In this document: positions 5,336 to 7,274 of the stretch, one piece after another
Layout: every line of letters starts with the position of its first letter
Position numbering within the stretch: position 1 is the first letter of the stretch
Source of the DNA: Anaerolineae bacterium
Lineage (GTDB): Bacteria; Chloroflexota; Anaerolineae; Promineifilales; Promineifilaceae
Length of the DNA stretch: 7,274 bases
Assembly: GCA_028284105.1 (NCBI GenBank)
Contig: JANQSK010000972.1
Location: 1 to 7,274, forward strand
Direction: 5' to 3'
Position numbers and translations under genes: made by a program
The notes under the pieces: generated by a model
Told to the model about the DNA's origin: nothing
Databases searched by the model: none
What the model saw: the letters and a program-made list of their open reading frames with translations, nothing else

Positions 5336-6322
5336 CTATTTTTCGTGCCAAATTTTTAAGAGCTCCGCTTCACGTTCCGGCTTCAACCCACCACGCCATT
5401 CATAATCTTCAGGGCGAGTTTTTTCCCATGCTAATGTATCAGCAATGGTCTCACTCACGGGTCGATATGATAAGCCAGCTGCTTGTGCCTTATCATTATT
5501 AATGGTGTTGAACCCCGTATATTCTTCTGGAATCCAAAGCGGTAACTCTACAAAAGCACCCACTTCTTGCTCAAGCAAGAATGACTCTTCAACCCAGTTA
5601 AACGTCGCATCACTACCGCTTGCTTCTTTACACGCTTCAAATACGGTTTCCATTGAGAGGGCATAATCAGGGCCAGTGCAGTTATAGGGACCTGTCAACT
5701 TTTCTTCAGTGGCTTTGATGGCAAAGGCAGCCAAGTCACGAACGTCTATAAATTGAGTAGCCAATTCTGGTTTACCAGGGGCAAGCACTTCACCCCCACG
5801 CGCAATACGAGCAGGCCAATAGGTAAATCGATCTGATTGATCATGCGGCCCAACGATTAAACCAGCCCGAATATGGGTGCAACGGCCGTTCATGGCTTCA
5901 TCAATTGACTTTTCGCACAATACCTTGAGCGGACCATATGTTTCCCCATTAATTTCTTCAACCGTCTCATCTTCCATTGTTCCCAAAGGACCATCTTCCG
6001 CCATGTTCGGTATGGTCAAGCTGCCATACACAGAGATTGTTGAAATAAATGTGTAATGGTCAATGGCGTCAGATAAAAATGTGGCCGAATCTTTTGTCAG
6101 TCGCGGCACATAGCCACAGGTATCGATGACAGCATCCCACTGACGCCCCTTTAGCACATCAAGCCCCCCATCTCGATCCCCAACAATTTTTTCAACGTCA
6201 GGATACAAATCAGGGTTACTTTGCCCTCGATTAAATAATGTAACGTCATACCCTTTCGCTTGAGCAGCTTCTACAAGCGCACGTCCGACAAATCGAGTTC
6301 CACCAATAATTAGCAATTTCAT
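5336..6322 (-). CDS. NAD(P)-dependent epimerase/dehydratase-like SDR
   Basis: The 328-aa product is an extended short-chain dehydrogenase/reductase, a soluble enzyme that typically oxidises, epimerises or dehydrates nucleotide sugars or related substrates. MKLLIIGGTRFVGRALVEA opens with the dinucleotide-binding GGTRFVG (7-13). Asn31-Arg32 after strand beta-2 (TLFNRG) suggest NADP tolerance. The active site is STISVYG (94-100) with Tyr129 and Lys133 of YxxxK in YGPLK. FIDVRDLA (191-198) is the typical SDR substrate-loop motif. The GGTRFVG variant and NRG turn resemble CSP41/RNA-binding-type and reductase-like atypical SDRs, so the substrate is open. The frame extends to an ATG at 6358, but I start at 6322 because AGGAG (6332-6328) lies 5 nt before it and the fold begins there. 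It probably heads an operon with the gene at 4473-5267 and is divergent from pepA. Confidence 0.85.
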   Translation of the reverse strand: MKLLIIGGTRFVGRALVEAAQAKGYDVTLFNRGQSNPDLYPDVEKIVGDRDGGLDVLKGRQWDAVIDTCGYVPRLTKDSATFLSDAIDHYTFISTISVYGSLTIPNMAEDGPLGTMEDETVEEINGETYGPLKVLCEKSIDEAMNGRCTHIRAGLIVGPHDQSDRFTYWPARIARGGEVLAPGKPELATQFIDVRDLAAFAIKATEEKLTGPYNCTGPDYALSMETVFEACKEASGSDATFNWVEESFLLEQEVGAFVELPLWIPEEYTGFNTINNDKAQAAGLSYRPVSETIADTLAWEKTRPEDYEWRGGLKPEREAELLKIWHEK

Positions 6323-6391
6323 AAGTACTCCTTTGAAGAAAAGAATAACTCTAATCAAAATCTATTTCTAAAGACTATTTTCTAATTTCCT

Positions 6392-6429
6392 AGAACGTTC
6401 TCAAGCATACCCGACATTAGATAAATGTC
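6392..6429. promoter_or_regulatory. Two candidate operator palindromes in the SDR/pepA divergent region
   Basis: AGAACGTTCT (6392-6401) is a perfect 10-bp palindrome. GACATT (6413-6418) and AATGTC (6424-6429) form a 6-bp inverted repeat with a 5-nt centre. The second lies between the -10 and -35 elements of the candidate minus-strand promoter, overlapping its -35, and is about 25 bp upstream of the pepA -10, so one bound repressor could affect both genes. No regulator family is recognised. Confidence 0.35.
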
Positions 6430-6431
6430 TA
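6404..6431 (-). promoter_or_regulatory. Candidate promoter for the SDR/GT-like operon
   Basis: On the minus strand TAGACA (6431-6426), the same -35 hexamer as the rocD promoter, is followed after 16 nt by TATGCT (6409-6404), which matches the -10 consensus at four of six positions. Initiation near 6398 would give a leader of about 75 nt before the ATG at 6322. Confidence 0.4.
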
Positions 6432-6452
6432 CTATTCACCTGCGGACTTTCT

Positions 6453-6460
6453 GCTACAAT
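6453..6460 (+). promoter_or_regulatory. Candidate extended -10 promoter for pepA
   Basis: TACAAT (6455-6460) matches the -10 consensus at five of six positions and is preceded by TGC, giving an extended -10 (TGnTACAAT). The -35 region is poor (TATTCA at 6433-6438, 16-nt spacer). Transcription would begin near 6467, about 39 nt before the ATG. Confidence 0.5.
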
Positions 6461-6505
6461 CATCATTGTCTCATTCCAACCACCGAACCACTTTTAGGAG
6501 AAAAA

Positions 6506-7274
6506 ATGAACATCACCATTTCCCAAGGAAATATTACGGATTCCCAAGCTGATACTTTGATCGTTAATCTGTTTGACGATGTGACACAACCGAGCGGGGC
6601 AACGGGTGCAGTTGACCAAGCACTTGATGGTGCAATCTCAGAACTCATCGCCAGTGGGGATTTAACTGGCAAAGAAGGGGAGGTGGGCGTGATTTATCCC
6701 CGTTCTGCCCTTCCATGCCAGCGCGTATTGGTCGTTGGTTTAGGGAATCGCGCGAAATTTTCCTTAGAAGGAGTTCGTAGAGCTGCTGCTCACGCTATCA
6801 AAAAAGCAAGGTCTCTCAAAAGCTCGCATGTGGCTTCGATTATTCATGGTGCGGGGGTCGGTGGATTAGACGTCACGGCTGCTTCTCAGGCAACGATTGA
6901 AGCCTCTATTTTGGCTCTCTACCAATATGATGCCCCTATAAAAGATAAAATAGAGTCACATCAGATTGAACAACTCACTATTTTAGAATTTGATGAAAGT
7001 AAGGTTGAAGCGATAGAGGCAGGCAAGAATACGGCCGTTGCTATCACAACAGGCACCATCCTCGCTCGTGACCTTGTCAACATGCCACCCAATGTCGCCA
7101 CCCCAACCAAGCTTGCCCAAGCGGCACAAGGCATTGCCGATGCGCACGGCTTAGGCATCATTGTTGGTGATCGTCAATGGGCAGCTGAACGTAATATGGG
7201 TGCCTATCTAGCGGTTGCTAAAGGGGCTGGTGAAGAACCTAAATTTATCATTCTTGAGCACAACGTCGATCGAG
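6506..7274 (+). CDS. pepA: Leucyl aminopeptidase, peptidase family M17 (3'-truncated by window)
   Basis: The frame runs from ATG 6506 to the right edge, 256 codons, about half of the roughly 490-500 aa usual for PepA. M17 enzymes are cytosolic hexamers with two metal ions that release N-terminal residues from peptides. Residues about 17-140 form the M17 N-terminal domain (the VLVVGLGNRAKFSLEGVRRAA stretch, 74-94, is typical). ARDLVNMPPN (187-196) is the hallmark at the start of the catalytic domain, with TPTKLA just after it and MGAYLAVAKGA (231-241) next. The metal-binding and catalytic motifs (family pattern VGKG...DSGG and NTDAEGR) lie beyond the window and cannot be checked. AGGAG (6496-6500) is 5 nt before the ATG. 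NxPPN here has Met where Glu is most common, a tolerated variation in the family. It is divergent from the SDR gene. One ACGGCCGT copy is at 7031. Confidence 0.92.
   Translation, partial: MNITISQGNITDSQADTLIVNLFDDVTQPSGATGAVDQALDGAISELIASGDLTGKEGEVGVIYPRSALPCQRVLVVGLGNRAKFSLEGVRRAAAHAIKKARSLKSSHVASIIHGAGVGGLDVTAASQATIEASILALYQYDAPIKDKIESHQIEQLTILEFDESKVEAIEAGKNTAVAITTGTILARDLVNMPPNVATPTKLAQAAQGIADAHGLGIIVGDRQWAAERNMGAYLAVAKGAGEEPKFIILEHNVDR

Larger units (their letters stand above)
553..7038. repeat. Dispersed highly iterated palindrome ACGGCCGT (HIP1-like), 12 copies
   Basis: Exact ACGGCCGT octamers start at 553, 603, 2259, 3240, 3918, 3956, 4121, 4671, 5029, 5226, 5882 and 7031. Eight of them (603, 2259, 3918, 3956, 4121, 4671, 5226, 5882) are the full decamer AACGGCCGTT. 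One-mismatch copies begin at 990 (TCGGCCGT) and 1401 (ACGGCCGC) in rocD. Under a simple independence model at an assumed 44% G+C, fewer than 0.1 exact octamers would be expected in this length. Copies fall in five different coding genes on both strands as well as in one intergenic region, so they are not a transposable unit. The coordinates given are the outer limits of the family, not a continuous repeat. Confidence 0.9.

Noticed and set aside
6323..6358. Twelve-residue N-terminal extension of the SDR (start at 6358)
   Set aside because: The strong AGGAG site at 6332-6328 falls inside it, and the Rossmann fold begins right at the ATG at 6322.
6392..6401. AGAACGTTCT as a LexA/SOS box
   Set aside because: Gram-positive-type LexA boxes need a spacer between GAAC and GTTC; here the halves abut, and neither neighbour is a repair gene.

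Overview
The window is bacterial chromosomal DNA with moderate G+C (by eye in the mid 40s percent). Genes are closely packed, most starts have a clear Shine-Dalgarno sequence, and sigma70-type promoters are recognisable. The gene content (ornithine aminotransferase, cytosolic GH13 amylase, M17 aminopeptidase, small orphan proteins) does not fix the phylum. A Chloroflexota/Anaerolineae-like or other environmental lineage is only a weak guess. No phage, insertion sequence, CRISPR, tRNA or rRNA was seen.

Layout, left to right. Positions 1-514 hold two minus-strand genes: the N-terminal part of a SAM-dependent methyltransferase, cut by the window edge, preceded by a 73-aa membrane/coiled-coil protein. 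Positions 515-842 are a divergent regulatory region with two copies of the palindrome ACGGCCGT exactly 50 bp apart, a near-consensus promoter, and a structured leader ending in an intrinsic-terminator hairpin just upstream of rocD. Positions 843-2039 encode ornithine aminotransferase. A strong hairpin at 2049-2076 has its T-tract on the minus-strand side, so it terminates the converging gene at 2162-2620, a stand-alone degenerate receiver-domain protein. A 240-bp divergent gap leads to a complete cytosolic GH13 alpha-amylase-family enzyme (2861-4195). Converging on it is a 33-aa membrane micro-ORF (4234-4335, minus) with an excellent ribosome binding site. Next, on the minus strand, come a protein with possible GT-A glycosyltransferase features (4473-5267) and an NAD(P)-dependent epimerase/dehydratase-like SDR (5336-6322). 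They are separated by 68 bp carrying two overlapping, mutually exclusive inverted repeats. A divergent promoter region (6323-6505) leads to the leucyl aminopeptidase gene, cut at the right edge.

How the genes fit together: there is no single obvious pathway. rocD and pepA are amino-acid catabolism or turnover genes, the amylase handles intracellular alpha-glucans, and the SDR plus possible glycosyltransferase may form a small sugar-modification operon (inference).

The most striking signal is not a gene. The octamer ACGGCCGT occurs 12 times in 7.3 kb, 8 of them as the decamer AACGGCCGTT, inside five different genes and one intergenic region. This resembles the highly iterated palindromes (HIP1) of cyanobacteria but has a different sequence. 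Secondary signals are the candidate attenuator leader of rocD and the candidate bistable RNA element ahead of the glycosyltransferase-like gene.
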